From NCBI RefSeq assembly GCF_002240355.1, contig NZ_CP016353.1, positions 4,937,001 to 5,001,000 of the forward strand: DNA of 64,000 nt, in the 5' to 3' direction. The notes below the pieces were generated by a model, which was given only the letters and a program-made list of their open reading frames with translations, was not told the DNA's origin and did not search any database. The translations under genes were made by a program, and so were the position numbers. Each line of letters opens with the position of its first letter. Position 1 is the stretch's first letter. Of this stretch, positions 9,554 through 18,676 are shown piece by piece. This DNA comes from Prauserella marina. Lineage in GTDB: Bacteria; Actinomycetota; Actinomycetes; Mycobacteriales; Pseudonocardiaceae.

Positions 9554-10438
9554 ATGCACCGATCAGTGGATCCGGCTCCGCCCAGCCGTCCCCTCCAGCG
9601 GTTGCTGGGTATCGTCGGACTCGTGCCCGACGACGCCCAGCCACCCGCTCTCGACCGGCCCAGCGCCGGCCGGATCTACGACTATCTGCTCGGCGGAACC
9701 AACAACTACGCCATCGACAGGGAGTTCGCCGACAAGCAGCTCGCGGTCGCTCCTGGCATCCGCGAGTCGGCCCGCGCGAACCGCGCCTTCCTCGGCAGGG
9801 CCGTTCGTTACGCGATCGACCTCGGCATCCGGCAGTTCATCGACATTGGCAGTGGCCTTCCGACGCAGGGCAACGTGCACGAGATCGCGGACGAGGCGGC
9901 GCCGGGCGAGGCCAAGGTCGTCTACCTCGACAACGAACCCGTCGCGCTGGCACACGCACAGATCCTGCTGGAGGACACCGCCGACCCCGAGAGGCACCGC
10001 GCGATCGCCGCCGACTACTTCGACGGCCCCGAATTGTGGCGCAAGGTGATGGACGAAGGCATCATCGATCAGCGTCAGCCGATCTGCTTGCTCGCGGTAG
10101 CGCTGCTGCACTTCATGCCGCCCGAACAGCAGCCCGAACGACCGCTGGCCTACTACCGCAGCCGTCTTGTGCCCGGTAGCGCGCTCGTGATCTCGCACGG
10201 CAGCCTCGACTCGGCTGGTCGGGAACGGCAGGACTCGTTCAAGAAGGTGGCCGACAACTACGCGAAGCAAGCGACCCACAGGGGCGCGTTGCGCGACCGC
10301 GGTGAGATCGCCGAACTGTTCGGCGATTTCGAGATCGTCGAGCCCGGGGTCGTGTGGGTCGACGAGTGGCGTCCCAGCTCACCGGTTCAGGGCGACCCTT
10401 CGCTGACCGGGATACTCGGCGCGGTAGGCCGTCACTGA
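9554..10438 (+). CDS. SAM-dependent methyltransferase of the DUF574 (PF04672) family
   Basis: A 294-residue member of the actinobacterial DUF574 family, recognised by PSAGRIYDYLLGGTNNYAIDR near the N-terminus. It continues with IRQFIDIGSGLPTQGNVHE, the SAM-binding region, and PICLLAVALLHFM. Many paralogues occur in streptomycetes and relatives, and the substrates are mostly unknown. I start at ATG 9554; a TTG three codons earlier is also possible and neither has a strong ribosome-binding site. The stop lies 3 bases before the end of the convergent phosphodiesterase gene. Confidence 0.9.
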   Translation: MHRSVDPAPPSRPLQRLLGIVGLVPDDAQPPALDRPSAGRIYDYLLGGTNNYAIDREFADKQLAVAPGIRESARANRAFLGRAVRYAIDLGIRQFIDIGSGLPTQGNVHEIADEAAPGEAKVVYLDNEPVALAHAQILLEDTADPERHRAIAADYFDGPELWRKVMDEGIIDQRQPICLLAVALLHFMPPEQQPERPLAYYRSRLVPGSALVISHGSLDSAGRERQDSFKKVADNYAKQATHRGALRDRGEIAELFGDFEIVEPGVVWVDEWRPSSPVQGDPSLTGILGAVGRH

Positions 10439-10441
10439 TAC

Positions 10442-11293
10442 TCAACGCTGGGTGAGTGACTGAGGGTAGTCGGTGATGATGCCGTCAACACCGAGCTCCA
10501 GCATCTCGCGCATGCTGCCCGGTTCGTCGACGGTCCACACGTTGACTCCCATTCCCAGCTCGTGAATGCGTTCGACGAGGTCCGCGTCGGTCACCGTGTA
10601 TCGCGGGTTCACGTCGTCGGCCCATTCGCTGAGCTCGGTCAGCTCGGCGTCGGTCGGCCGCTCCGCGTCGAGCACACCGATCGACACCTCGGGCAGCAGC
10701 TCGTGGAATCGCTTCGCGTCCTCCACCTCGAAGGACTGGACCCCCAGACCACCGCTGGCGAGCGCCTGACGAAGGTAGCCCGGCGCCGCCCTGAGTTCGG
10801 CGGCCAGATCGTCGGGAAGGCCCGTGTAGTGATCGCACGGACTGATCTCCGCCAGCAGCCCGATCTTGCCGCGCACCTGATTGATCACCTGCTCGACCGA
10901 GGGAATCGGCTCACCGGCGTACGTGTCGTGGAACCATGAGCCCGCGTCGAGCGCCCGCAGCTCCCGCCAGGTGAAATCGGAGACCCGGTAGGAAGGGCGG
11001 CCCGGATAACGCTGTTCGACGTCGGTGGTCCGCTCCAGCGTGCAGTCGTGAAAGTTCACCAGCTTGCCGTCCCTGGTGCGCTGAACGTCGATCTCGACGA
11101 AGTCGGCGCCCTGCTCGATGGCCTTGCCGATCGCGGCCTCGGTGTTCTCCGGTGCGACTCCGGAAGAGCCGCGATGGGCGATGACATCTGCCCCTTGAGT
11201 CTCGTGCGCGACAGCGGGCAACCCCGCCACCGCCATCATCGGCACGCACAGCACCGCGGCGAAAACCGTCCTGCGGAAAGTGGGCAGTCGCAT
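10442..11293 (-). CDS. Secreted glycerophosphodiester phosphodiesterase
   Basis: A 283-residue protein of the GDPD family, which cleaves glycerophosphodiesters to glycerol-3-phosphate and an alcohol. The start at 11293 follows GGAAAGG and gives a signal peptide of about 29 residues (positive MRLPTFRRT, hydrophobic AAVLCVPMMAVAG, then AVA-HE). The catalytic block VIAHRGSSGVAPENT comes just after it, with the metal-binding EIDV and the acid-base histidine in NFHDCTLERTTD. Near the C-terminus, GMGVNVWTVDEP matches the usual barrel end. The frame is open further upstream to 11500, but that extension would hide the signal peptide. It acts outside the membrane and may recycle lipid headgroups or teichoic acid fragments. 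Confidence 0.92.
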   Translation of the reverse strand: MRLPTFRRTVFAAVLCVPMMAVAGLPAVAHETQGADVIAHRGSSGVAPENTEAAIGKAIEQGADFVEIDVQRTRDGKLVNFHDCTLERTTDVEQRYPGRPSYRVSDFTWRELRALDAGSWFHDTYAGEPIPSVEQVINQVRGKIGLLAEISPCDHYTGLPDDLAAELRAAPGYLRQALASGGLGVQSFEVEDAKRFHELLPEVSIGVLDAERPTDAELTELSEWADDVNPRYTVTDADLVERIHELGMGVNVWTVDEPGSMREMLELGVDGIITDYPQSLTQR

Positions 11294-11683
11294 GAGAACC
11301 TTTCCATTTTCGCCAGGCTTCACACCCGGCCTGATTTTTCGAGCCGTCGCCATCCTGTCCTGTCCCGGTGACCTCTGAACGAACACGAGCCAAACCCGGG
11401 CTTTCCACGACGAGACGGAGCACGCACCAACCCACCACAGTGGATGGTCCGGCTTGCCTTCGCTTGTTGATCGCCTCCGCATCAGCTGTGAGAAAACCAC
11501 GCTTTCCCGTTCCGTGCAACGATTCCGTGGCCTACCGGTCGAGACCTGGGCGGGGGTCGCCGTTGACTTCGGCTCCTTGCTCGACCTTTCGAAACACGTT
11601 AGATTGAATGGGCCTGCCTGCCCTGGTCCCTGGCATCAACCCGACAACGCGGTTGCTGTCGAGATCATTTGAGGCGAAAACAC
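11294..11683. other. Divergent promoter region between the phosphodiesterase and the decayed kinase
   Basis: About 390 bases without a credible gene; short frames on both strands lack family features. It contains a partial copy (CCACAGTGG, 11436-11444) of the 11-bp palindrome seen at three other places. GAGG at 11671-11674 is the likely ribosome-binding site of the kinase gene. Confidence 0.5.
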
Positions 11684-13153
11684 ATGAATCCGGAACCCGC
11701 TCCCCCACATCGGCGGGATACCGAACGAAAGCAGGCCGGCCGGGAACTCGACCGGCACGCGCTCGACGAACTACTCACCGATGTGCGGCATCGACTGGCG
11801 GACCTGACTCGCAGTCGTGACCAGCTCCAAGGCCTGCTCGACGCCGTACTCGCCACGAGCGACAACCTCGACCTGCGCCCGACTCTGCAACGGATCGTGC
11901 AAGTCGCGACCAAACTCGCCGACGCCCGCTGCGGGACCCTCGAAATACCGGATCAGACGCGGCTCGCCGAGCCCTCCGTGTTCACCTACGACAACCACGA
12001 CCTTCCACGCACGGAACCAGGGAGTCCTGGCGCGAGGTTGCCGTGTGTTTTGCCGCCGACCTTGACCGGAATATCGAGAACCGAGATCGTCGTGGGCGCG
12101 CTTGCCGCGGTCGCGAGTGTGACGGTCGCGAATGCCAAGCTCTTCGAGCGGTCACGACTACGAGAGCGCTGGCTCACCGCCATGGCCAAAGTCAACGCGA
12201 CCCTGTTCGCGGGCGCCCCCACCGAGGACACGTTGCGAGTCGTCGCCATGTCCGCGCAGGAACTGGCCGCGGCTTCGGCGGTACTCGTGCTGCTCGGCGA
12301 GCGGCACGGCACGGACTTGCTGGTCAGTGCGGCAGCGGGCGAGGGAGTGGAGGAACTGGTCGGTCACCGGTTCGACGAGACCCGCCCCCGCCATCGGCGA
12401 TGTCGCCCGCACCGGCAACGCCAGCTCGCGTTGCTCGGCGAACGAGACCGCATCGCGCAGGAATTGCACGACCATGTCATCCAACGGCTGTTCGCCACCG
12501 GGATGGGACTACAAGGAACGCTGCGCCACATCACGGACGACAACGCCCGTCGGCGAATCGTGACCGCCGTGGACCGACTGGATCAGGTGGTGAAGGAAAT
12601 CCGGGTCTCCGTCTTCGACCTGCACGAAGACCTGGGGTACGGCAAGACCAGTATGCGGCAGCGAATACTGGACGCCGTCGCCGAGTTGACCGGCGATACG
12701 CGCGTATCGCCGACGATCCACGTGGACGGCACGATCGACACCGCCGTCGGCGACGAACTCGGTGCCCATGCCGAAGCGGTCGTACGGGAAGGAGTGAGCA
12801 ACGCGCCGCGGCACTCGGGCGCGACCGAGTTGGCGGTCGATGTCAGGGTCACCGGGCAACTTCGCGTGGTCATCACCGACAACGGCAGCGGTATCCACCT
12901 CACGACCCGGCGTAGCGGCCTTCGTAACGTACGGGCGCGGGCAGCGAGGCTCGGCGGCGCGGCAACGCTCACCAGGTCCGAAGCCGGAGGTACCACGTTG
13001 ACCGGACCGTCCCGCTCCCGCGGTGAGCACCACCACCGGTCACGGCCCGGCAGGCAAGTACGCTGGTCCACATTGGACTATGAAGGCTCGTCGAAGGCCG
13101 GCACGGAAGCGCTTGCCCACGAGGCACGGCGTGCAGCATCCTTGGACGGTTGA
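11684..13153 (+). pseudogene. DevS/DosT-like GAF histidine kinase, decayed (collapsed GAF domains, frameshifted C-terminus)
   Basis: The catalytic half is recognisable as a NarL/DevS-type sensor kinase. The H-box [19 protein letters not shown] has His at about 262, the N-box REGVSNAPRHSGA is followed by the G1 box DNGSGI and the G2 box GLRNVRARAARLGG. Against the related kinase at 38961-40691, about 75 residues of GAF 1 are missing between about 11985 and 12085. Most of GAF 2 is missing around 12380-12420, where the expected PAIGDVARTGNA reads in the neighbouring frame. At about 13003 one missing base destroys the normal LTWTVPL ending; in the shifted frame a stop follows at 13024-13026, where the family ends. 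The open frame instead runs on into 50 meaningless residues. The frame is still 489 codons long, so a product could be made, but signal sensing is probably lost. The start is ATG 11684 with GAGG upstream. Confidence 0.75.
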
Positions 13154-13198
13154 TCCATCCACCGGCCCGCCAGCGGGCCGAGGCGCCGAGGAGGCCAT

Positions 13199-13958
13199 AT
13201 GGACATCGCGGGCGCGGCCGCACTCGTCACGGGAGGCGCTTCCGGGCTGGGCCTCGCCACGGTGCGCGAGCTGCACCGAATGGGCGCCTCGGTGGCGATC
13301 GTCGACCTGCCTTCCTCGGACGGAGCCGACATCGCGGCGGAACTCGGCGAGCGTGCCGTGTTCGCGCCCGCGGACGTGACCAGCGAAGACGCGGTCTCCG
13401 GCGCCCTCGACGCCGCTCAACGGCTCGGCAACCTGCGCGTCGCGGTGAACTGCGCGGGCATCTCGACCGCGAACAAGACCGTCGGCAAGAACGGTGCTTT
13501 CCCGCTGGCCGACTTCACCAGGGTGGTCACGGTGAACCTCATCGGCACGTTCAACGTCATCCGGCTGGCCGCCGAACGCATGTCCGCGCTCCAACCGCTC
13601 GGCGAGGAACGCGGAGTCATCGTCAACACGGCGTCGGTCGCCGCGTTCGAGGGACAGATCGCAGGCGGCCTACTCGGCCTCGAAGGGCGGCATCGTCGGC
13701 ATGACGTTGTCGATCGCGCGCGACCTCGCGGGTCTGCGGATCAGGGTGGTGACCATCGCGCCCGGTCTGTTCAACACTCCCCTTTTCGGCACGCTGCCCG
13801 AGGAGGCCGTCGCCTCGCTCGGAGCGCAGGTCCCGCACCCTTCGCGGCTCGGTGAGCCCGCGGAGTTCGCCGCGCTGGCGAGCCACATCGTGGCGAACCC
13901 GATGCTCAACGGCGAGACCATCCGTCTCGACGGCGCCATCCGCATGACCCCGCGCTGA
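13199..13958 (+). pseudogene. Short-chain dehydrogenase (3-hydroxyacyl-CoA dehydrogenase type II-like), frameshifted
   Basis: The first 154 codons encode an SDR: the NAD-binding TGGASGLG, NCAGIS, and the catalytic serine in [12 protein letters not shown]. At about 13658-13668 the frame breaks. The segment encoding [13 protein letters not shown], which carries the catalytic Tyr and Lys, lies in another frame, as does the rest of the protein to the stop at 13958 ([34 protein letters not shown]). Comparison with the usual [12 protein letters not shown] suggests that two bases are missing after GGACAGATC. Joined, the product would be about 253 residues and closest to the HSD10-type 3-hydroxyacyl-CoA dehydrogenases. 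As it stands, the translated product stops without a Tyr-x-x-x-Lys motif. It could be real decay or an assembly error; the gene next to it is also broken. Confidence 0.8.
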
Positions 13959-13973
13959 ATCCCGGCTTCAATG

Positions 13974-13984
13974 TCCACTGTGGA
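13974..13984. repeat. 11-bp palindrome TCCACTGTGGA, copy 1
   Basis: Perfect inverted repeat TCCAC-T-GTGGA between the ends of two convergent genes (SDR at 13958, folP2-like gene at 13985). Copies with the same arms occur at 14977 and 20126, each just past a gene end. Confidence 0.55.
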
Positions 13985-14866
13985 TCAGGCGAATCCTCTC
14001 AGTACCTTCGCCGGAGCGCGCTGCCCGAGGATCACCGCGACCATGTCGAGCGTCTGACAGGTTTCGGCGACGTTGTGGGCACGGAAGACCGCCGCACCCT
14101 GCCACGCGCAGATCGCGGTGGCGGCCAGCGTTCCCACCAGCCGATCCCGCACGTCCGCACCGAGTGACTCGCCGACGAAATCTTTGTTGGAAAGGGCGAC
14201 GAGCACCGGCCATCCTGTCGCGGTGAGCTGGTCGAGCCGCCTTGTCAACTCCAGCGAATGCCAGGTGTTCTTGCCGAAGTCGTGTGTGGGGTCGATCAGG
14301 ATTCCGTCCCTGGGGACGCCGAGCGCGGCCAGCGCCTCAGCCCGGCGCGTGACCTCCGCGATGACGTCGGCCACGATGTCGTCGTAGGCGACCCTGTGCG
14401 GCCGGGTTCGCGGCGTCGCGCCGCCGGTGTGGGAACACACGTATCCCGCGCCGAACTCCGCCGCCACCTCGGCAAGCCTCGGGTCCGCGCCCGCCCAGGT
14501 GTCGTTGAGCAGGTCGGCTCCCTCGGCGACAGCGCTTCGCCCCACCTCGTGCCTCCAGGTGTCGACGCTGATGGCGAGACCGGGAAAGCGCTGCCGCACC
14601 TCGGCGACGAACGGCACCACCCTGCGAATCTCCTCGGTCACGTCGACCGTGGCGCCGGGGCCCGCCTTGACACCCCCGATGTCGATGATGTCGGCTCCCT
14701 CGGCGACGGCCGTCTCAACGGCTGCGAGTGCCTCGGCGGTGCCGTAGGTGGAGCCACGGTCGTAGAACGAGTCGGGCGTCCTGTTGATGATGGCCATCAC
14801 CAACGGCCGGTCGGTCCGCATCGTCCGCCCCCGAAACCGGATCTCCCGTTGTCCACCGCGCTCCAT
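13985..14866 (-). CDS. folP2: Dihydropteroate synthase paralogue (FolP2 type)
   Basis: A 293-residue TIM-barrel protein of the dihydropteroate synthase family. MAIINRTPDSFYDRG is the pterin-site start and DIGGVKAGPG replaces the usual DIGGESTRPG. SVDTW and NDTWAGADP follow, and DPTHDFGKNT stands where true DHPS has DPGxGFxK. These differences are those of the actinobacterial FolP2 group (M. tuberculosis Rv1207), whose members do not replace the folate enzyme and whose role is unclear. GGAGGA directly abuts the ATG at 14875, so I prefer the second in-frame ATG at 14866, 9 bases further on. No other folate gene is near. Confidence 0.85.
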   Translation of the reverse strand: MERGGQREIRFRGRTMRTDRPLVMAIINRTPDSFYDRGSTYGTAEALAAVETAVAEGADIIDIGGVKAGPGATVDVTEEIRRVVPFVAEVRQRFPGLAISVDTWRHEVGRSAVAEGADLLNDTWAGADPRLAEVAAEFGAGYVCSHTGGATPRTRPHRVAYDDIVADVIAEVTRRAEALAALGVPRDGILIDPTHDFGKNTWHSLELTRRLDQLTATGWPVLVALSNKDFVGESLGADVRDRLVGTLAATAICAWQGAAVFRAHNVAETCQTLDMVAVILGQRAPAKVLRGFA

Positions 14867-14976
14867 CAGGGCCATTCCTCCGCACAGGTTCCTGTCGGCA
14901 CGATCCTGCCGACCAGGTCAAAAGTAGCCGATCCTGACCTCCGGCCGCCGGTGGCGCGGACCGGCCCCTCGTTTGG

Positions 14977-14987
14977 TCCACAGTGGA
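14977..14987. repeat. 11-bp palindrome TCCACAGTGGA, copy 2
   Basis: Same arms as the copy at 13974 with the central base changed; both are followed by TCA. It lies between the end of the MarR gene and the start of the folP2-like gene. Confidence 0.55.
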
Positions 14988-15055
14988 TCAGGAAGCATCC
15001 CGATCACGGCGACGCGGATCTTTTCTCGCGCTCTGCCGGATCATCACCTCCCAGC

Positions 15056-15529
15056 TCACGGCTGTCCCACCGGCTGGTCGGCCGCGCCGAGCAACCCGCT
15101 TAGTTCCCGCAGCATGGTGATCGTCTCCGTCAATTCCGGCAGGGACACGTGGCCGCCGATCCGGTTCGCCCAATCCGCCTGCCGTCGCTCCACCTCGGCC
15201 AGCGCCGCCCTGCCCCGCGCGGTCGGCTCCAGCAGTTTGGCCCTCCGGTGCCGGGGATTCGGCTGGAACGCGATCAGCCCGGCGCCTGCGAGCGCGTCGG
15301 CGGTCTGCCGCACGCTCTGCCGGGTCAGCCCCATGGTGCGGGCAACCTCGGCGACGGTGGCCGGCCGGTGGTCGATCACACCCAGCACCTGCCAGCGGGC
15401 GCTGGTCAACCCCGCCGGCTTGGCGAGTTCGTCACCCGCCGCCAACAGCAGGCCGTTGAGCCGGAACACCTCGATCGCCAGCTCAGAGTAGGCAAGCCCG
15501 CGAGGGGTGAGCGTTTCCTGGGGCGTCAT
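15056..15529 (-). CDS. MarR-family transcriptional regulator
   Basis: A 157-residue winged-helix regulator. Residues 40-70 form the recognition region (LTSARWQVLGVIDHRPATV, then VARTMGLTRQSVRQTADAL). The wing follows with FQPNPRHRRAKLLEPTARGRA, typical of MarR, and the C-terminal helix would make the dimer. The ATG at 15529 lies only 14 bases from a perfect 26-bp palindrome and has no clear ribosome-binding site. The transcript is probably very short-leadered, and the protein almost certainly represses itself there. No efflux pump or enzyme gene is attached, so the effector is unknown. Confidence 0.92.
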   Translation of the reverse strand: MTPQETLTPRGLAYSELAIEVFRLNGLLLAAGDELAKPAGLTSARWQVLGVIDHRPATVAEVARTMGLTRQSVRQTADALAGAGLIAFQPNPRHRRAKLLEPTARGRAALAEVERRQADWANRIGGHVSLPELTETITMLRELSGLLGAADQPVGQP

Positions 15530-15542
15530 GGGCCCATCTCAC

Positions 15543-15568
15543 CAAGTTGACAGGTGCCTGTCAACTTG
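15543..15568. promoter_or_regulatory. Perfect 26-bp inverted repeat, probable MarR operator
   Basis: Two exact 12-bp arms (CAAGTTGACAGG and its inverse complement) separated by TG. It sits 14 bp upstream of the marR start codon and 2 bp after the stop of the preceding regulator gene. Both arms contain a TTGACA-like hexamer, so a bound dimer would cover the -35 region. Size and symmetry fit MarR sites. Confidence 0.8.
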
Positions 15569-15570
15569 TT

Positions 15571-16116
15571 TCAGGCCGGCTCGATCCGCACCCTGCCGTC
15601 GTTCTCAAGCCGGTAACCGACGCCACGGACCGTCGTGATCAACGACGAACCGGCTCCCAGCTTCGTCCGCAGCTTCCGGATGTGTACGTCCAGCGTGCGC
15701 CCTCGCCCGGTACCCCTCTTGACGTCGGGAAGCCCCCACACCTCGTTGATCAGCTCCTCACGTCCGCACACCCTGCCCGCCCGCCTGGTCAGGAAACAGA
15801 GCAGATCGAATTCGAGCCTCGTCAGCTCAACCGGCGAACGTCCAGCCCACACTCTGCGTGAGGCGACGTCGATTCTGACGGAACGGCCCTGCCCGTAACG
15901 GGTGTGAGGAACCGCGACCCGCAGCACCCGTTCCGACGTACCGTGACGCACCATCACGCTCCGCGTCCCCACTGGCGCCGGAAACTCCGAGCTGATCGCG
16001 GCGGCGAGCACCGCCGCCGCTTCCGACACCTGTCCGGCGTCGCCGCTGCCCCTGATCACGACGTCGAGAACGACATCGACGTCGAAGGGGCCGGGCGGAG
16101 CTGGTGAATTCACCAT
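15571..16116 (-). CDS. Winged-helix (OmpR/PhoB-type) DNA-binding protein without receiver domain
   Basis: A 181-residue protein. The first 80 residues match no domain I know and include VDVVLDVVIRGSGDA. The last 100 form an OmpR/PhoB effector domain: SPVELTRLEFDLLCFLTRRAGRV, EELINEVWG, GRGRTLDVHIRKLRTKLG, and the closing TVRGVGYRLE. No phospho-acceptor receiver domain is present, so it is not a standard response regulator. Such orphan forms are common in Pseudonocardiaceae. It is transcribed toward marR and divergently from the molybdoenzyme gene; either could be a target, but nothing in the sequence decides this. Confidence 0.85.
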   Translation of the reverse strand: MVNSPAPPGPFDVDVVLDVVIRGSGDAGQVSEAAAVLAAAISSEFPAPVGTRSVMVRHGTSERVLRVAVPHTRYGQGRSVRIDVASRRVWAGRSPVELTRLEFDLLCFLTRRAGRVCGREELINEVWGLPDVKRGTGRGRTLDVHIRKLRTKLGAGSSLITTVRGVGYRLENDGRVRIEPA

Positions 16117-16243
16117 GTTCTCCCTCCTCGCTGTTCCACGTCACCAGCACCGGCCAAGCAGGTCAAAGCCGTTTCGAGGGGTGGACAAGGTTGACGTGGA
16201 CGCGAGTTGACCGGACGTCTCGGCTGCTCCTAACTTCGATCAG

Positions 16244-18613
16244 ATGCGCTCCGACGAGACGAACTGGTCGACCACGACGTCACACTGGGGCGCCTATCGC
16301 GTTCGCGCCGTCGGCGACACCGTCGAAGTCGCGGCGCATCCACTCGACAAGGCGCCCTCTCCGCTGCTCGGCAACGTGGCCGCCGGCTCACGGCACCCCA
16401 CCCGGATCAGCGCACCCGCCATCCGGCGCGGCTGGCTCGATCACGGCCCCGGCCCCAGCTCACGCCGGGGGCGCGACGAATTCGTCGAGGTCACCTGGGA
16501 CACCGCACTGGACCTGCTCGCCGAGCGACTCGACGCGACCCGCAGGACGCACGGCAACTCCGCGATCTTCGGCGGCTCCTACGGCTGGGCGAGCGCGGGC
16601 CGGTTCCACCACGCGCAGAGCCAGCTACACCGCTTCCTCAACGTGATCGGCGGCTACACCTCCTCACGCAACACCTACAGCACGGGATCGTCGTCGGTCC
16701 TGCTTCCACATCTCGTCGGCGACGCCGACACGCTGCTCAGGAACGCGGACACCTGGCCGACGATCGCCGAGCACACCGATCTCCTGGTCGCCTTCGGCGG
16801 GCTACCTGAGAAGAACGTGTCCGTGACGCCGGGTGGCGTCACCGAGCACGCCACCAGCACGGCGCTGCGCCAACTCGGGAACTCCGGTGTCGAGGTCGTC
16901 TCGATCAGCCCGCTCGCCGACGACGCACCCGGCACACCGGGGGCTCGTTGGGTGCCCATCGCACCGGCCACCGACGTCGCACTGATGCTCGGGCTCGCCC
17001 ATACGGTGCTGACCGACAATCTCCACGACCCCGTTTTCCTCGACCGCTACTGCGTCGGTTTCGACGACGTGGCCGACTACCTGCTCGGCCGTCGCGACGG
17101 CGTCCCCAAGAACGCCGAGTGGGCCGCGAGTTGGTGCGACGTCACCGCCACCGACATCCGTGCGCTCGCCCGAAAGATGGCCTCGAAAAGGACATTGATC
17201 ACCGTCTCCTGGTCGCTGCAACGCATCGAGCACGGTGAGCAGCCGGTGTGGGCCGGTCTGACTCTCGCCGCGATGCTGGGGCAGATCGGCCTGCCCGGCG
17301 GTGGCTTCGGGCACGGGTACGGGTCGATGGGCGATGTCGGCGAGACCGGAGCCGCTCTCCCATTGCCGTTCCTTCCGAGGGGACACAACGCGGTCAGGTC
17401 ATTCATTCCGGTCGCGAGGATCGCCGACATGCTGCTGAGCCCCGGCTCGCGCTTCGACTACGACGGCGGCACATACCACTATCCCGACATCCGACTCGTC
17501 TACTGGGCGGGAGGGAACCCGTTTCACCACCATCAGGACCTCAACCGGCTCAGGCAGGCCTTCGGCAAACCCGACACCGTCGTCGTGCACGAACCACATT
17601 GGACGGCCACGGCCCGGCACGCCGACATCGTGCTACCCGTGACGACGACACTCGAACGCGAGGATATCGGCGCGGGCAGGAGGGACACGCACCTCTTCGC
17701 CATGCCACGGGTACTCGAACCGCACGGACAGGCGCGCGACGACTACCGCATCCTCGCCGACGTCGCCCGCAGGCTCGGGGTCGGCGACGAGTTCACCGAG
17801 GGACGCACGCCCGCACAATGGCTCAAGCATCTCTACGGCGGCTGGCGCGAGCGGCTCCGCCGCGAGCGCCATGACATCCCTTCCTTCGCCGAATTCTGGG
17901 AGCAAGGTTCCCTGCCGCTACCGGCCGGGCACCGTCACCCGACCCCGCTCGCGGCGTTCCGCGCCGACCCCGACGGCAATGGGCTCGCCACGCCGAGCGG
18001 CAGGATCGAACTGGCCTCGGCGACGATCGCGGGGTTCGGCTACGCGGACTGCCCTGGACAGGCGACCTGGTTCGCGCCGAGGCGGGACGCGACGTATCCG
18101 CTCCACCTCATCGCCAATCAGCCGCGAACCCGGTTGCACGGTCAGGGTGACATCGGAGAAACCAGCCAGAACTCCAAGATTTCCGGCAGGGAACCCATCA
18201 CGATGCACCCGCGTGACGCCGCGACTCACGGCGTGGGCGAAGGCGACGTCGTACGAGTCTTCAACCGCAGGGGCGCATGCCTCGCGGGCGTCGTTCTGTC
18301 CGACCGTGTCCGTCCCGGTGTCGTCGTGCTGGCGACGGGCGCATGGTTCGACCCGGTCGATCTTCCCGACGACGGCGCCGGTGCTTTTAGCGGGTCCGTC
18401 GTCGCGGACAAGGCACTGTGCGCGCACGGAAACCCGAATGTGCTCACCTCGGACATCCCGACATCCGCACTGGCCCAGGGCTGCGCTGGTCAACACACCA
18501 GGGTTGACATCGAGCTTTTTCCACATCCACTTCCCGCACCGCGCACTCTCCTCCCGCCTGCCATCGAAGCCGCGTCATCCGGTGAATTGAATACAGAACA
18601 CGTGCCGAACTGA
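16244..18613 (+). CDS. Molybdopterin S/N-oxide reductase (BisC/TorA/DMSO reductase family)
   Basis: A 789-residue enzyme with bis-molybdopterin guanine dinucleotide. It starts with THWGAYRV, as in BisC and TorA, and lacks the Cys-rich 4Fe-4S motif of the nitrate reductase and formate dehydrogenase branches. The molybdenum ligand is Ser146 in NTYSTG, the position used by DMSO and TMAO reductases. GQIGLPGGGFGHGYGS, VYWAGGNPFHHHQDLN and IANQPRTRLHGQGD are the cofactor-binding segments. There is no twin-arginine signal peptide and no membrane subunit, so it is most like cytoplasmic biotin or methionine sulfoxide reductase (BisC). Typical size is 740-830 residues. The exact substrate cannot be read from the sequence. 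Confidence 0.9.
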   Translation: MRSDETNWSTTTSHWGAYRVRAVGDTVEVAAHPLDKAPSPLLGNVAAGSRHPTRISAPAIRRGWLDHGPGPSSRRGRDEFVEVTWDTALDLLAERLDATRRTHGNSAIFGGSYGWASAGRFHHAQSQLHRFLNVIGGYTSSRNTYSTGSSSVLLPHLVGDADTLLRNADTWPTIAEHTDLLVAFGGLPEKNVSVTPGGVTEHATSTALRQLGNSGVEVVSISPLADDAPGTPGARWVPIAPATDVALMLGLAHTVLTDNLHDPVFLDRYCVGFDDVADYLLGRRDGVPKNAEWAASWCDVTATDIRALARKMASKRTLITVSWSLQRIEHGEQPVWAGLTLAAMLGQIGLPGGGFGHGYGSMGDVGETGAALPLPFLPRGHNAVRSFIPVARIADMLLSPGSRFDYDGGTYHYPDIRLVYWAGGNPFHHHQDLNRLRQAFGKPDTVVVHEPHWTATARHADIVLPVTTTLEREDIGAGRRDTHLFAMPRVLEPHGQARDDYRILADVARRLGVGDEFTEGRTPAQWLKHLYGGWRERLRRERHDIPSFAEFWEQGSLPLPAGHRHPTPLAAFRADPDGNGLATPSGRIELASATIAGFGYADCPGQATWFAPRRDATYPLHLIANQPRTRLHGQGDIGETSQNSKISGREPITMHPRDAATHGVGEGDVVRVFNRRGACLAGVVLSDRVRPGVVVLATGAWFDPVDLPDDGAGAFSGSVVADKALCAHGNPNVLTSDIPTSALAQGCAGQHTRVDIELFPHPLPAPRTLLPPAIEAASSGELNTEHVPN

Positions 18614-18676
18614 TGCATTTTGTCGACCGAGAATAGCCGACAGGGCTCCGGCGCCAATCTGGTATGAATTTTCACC

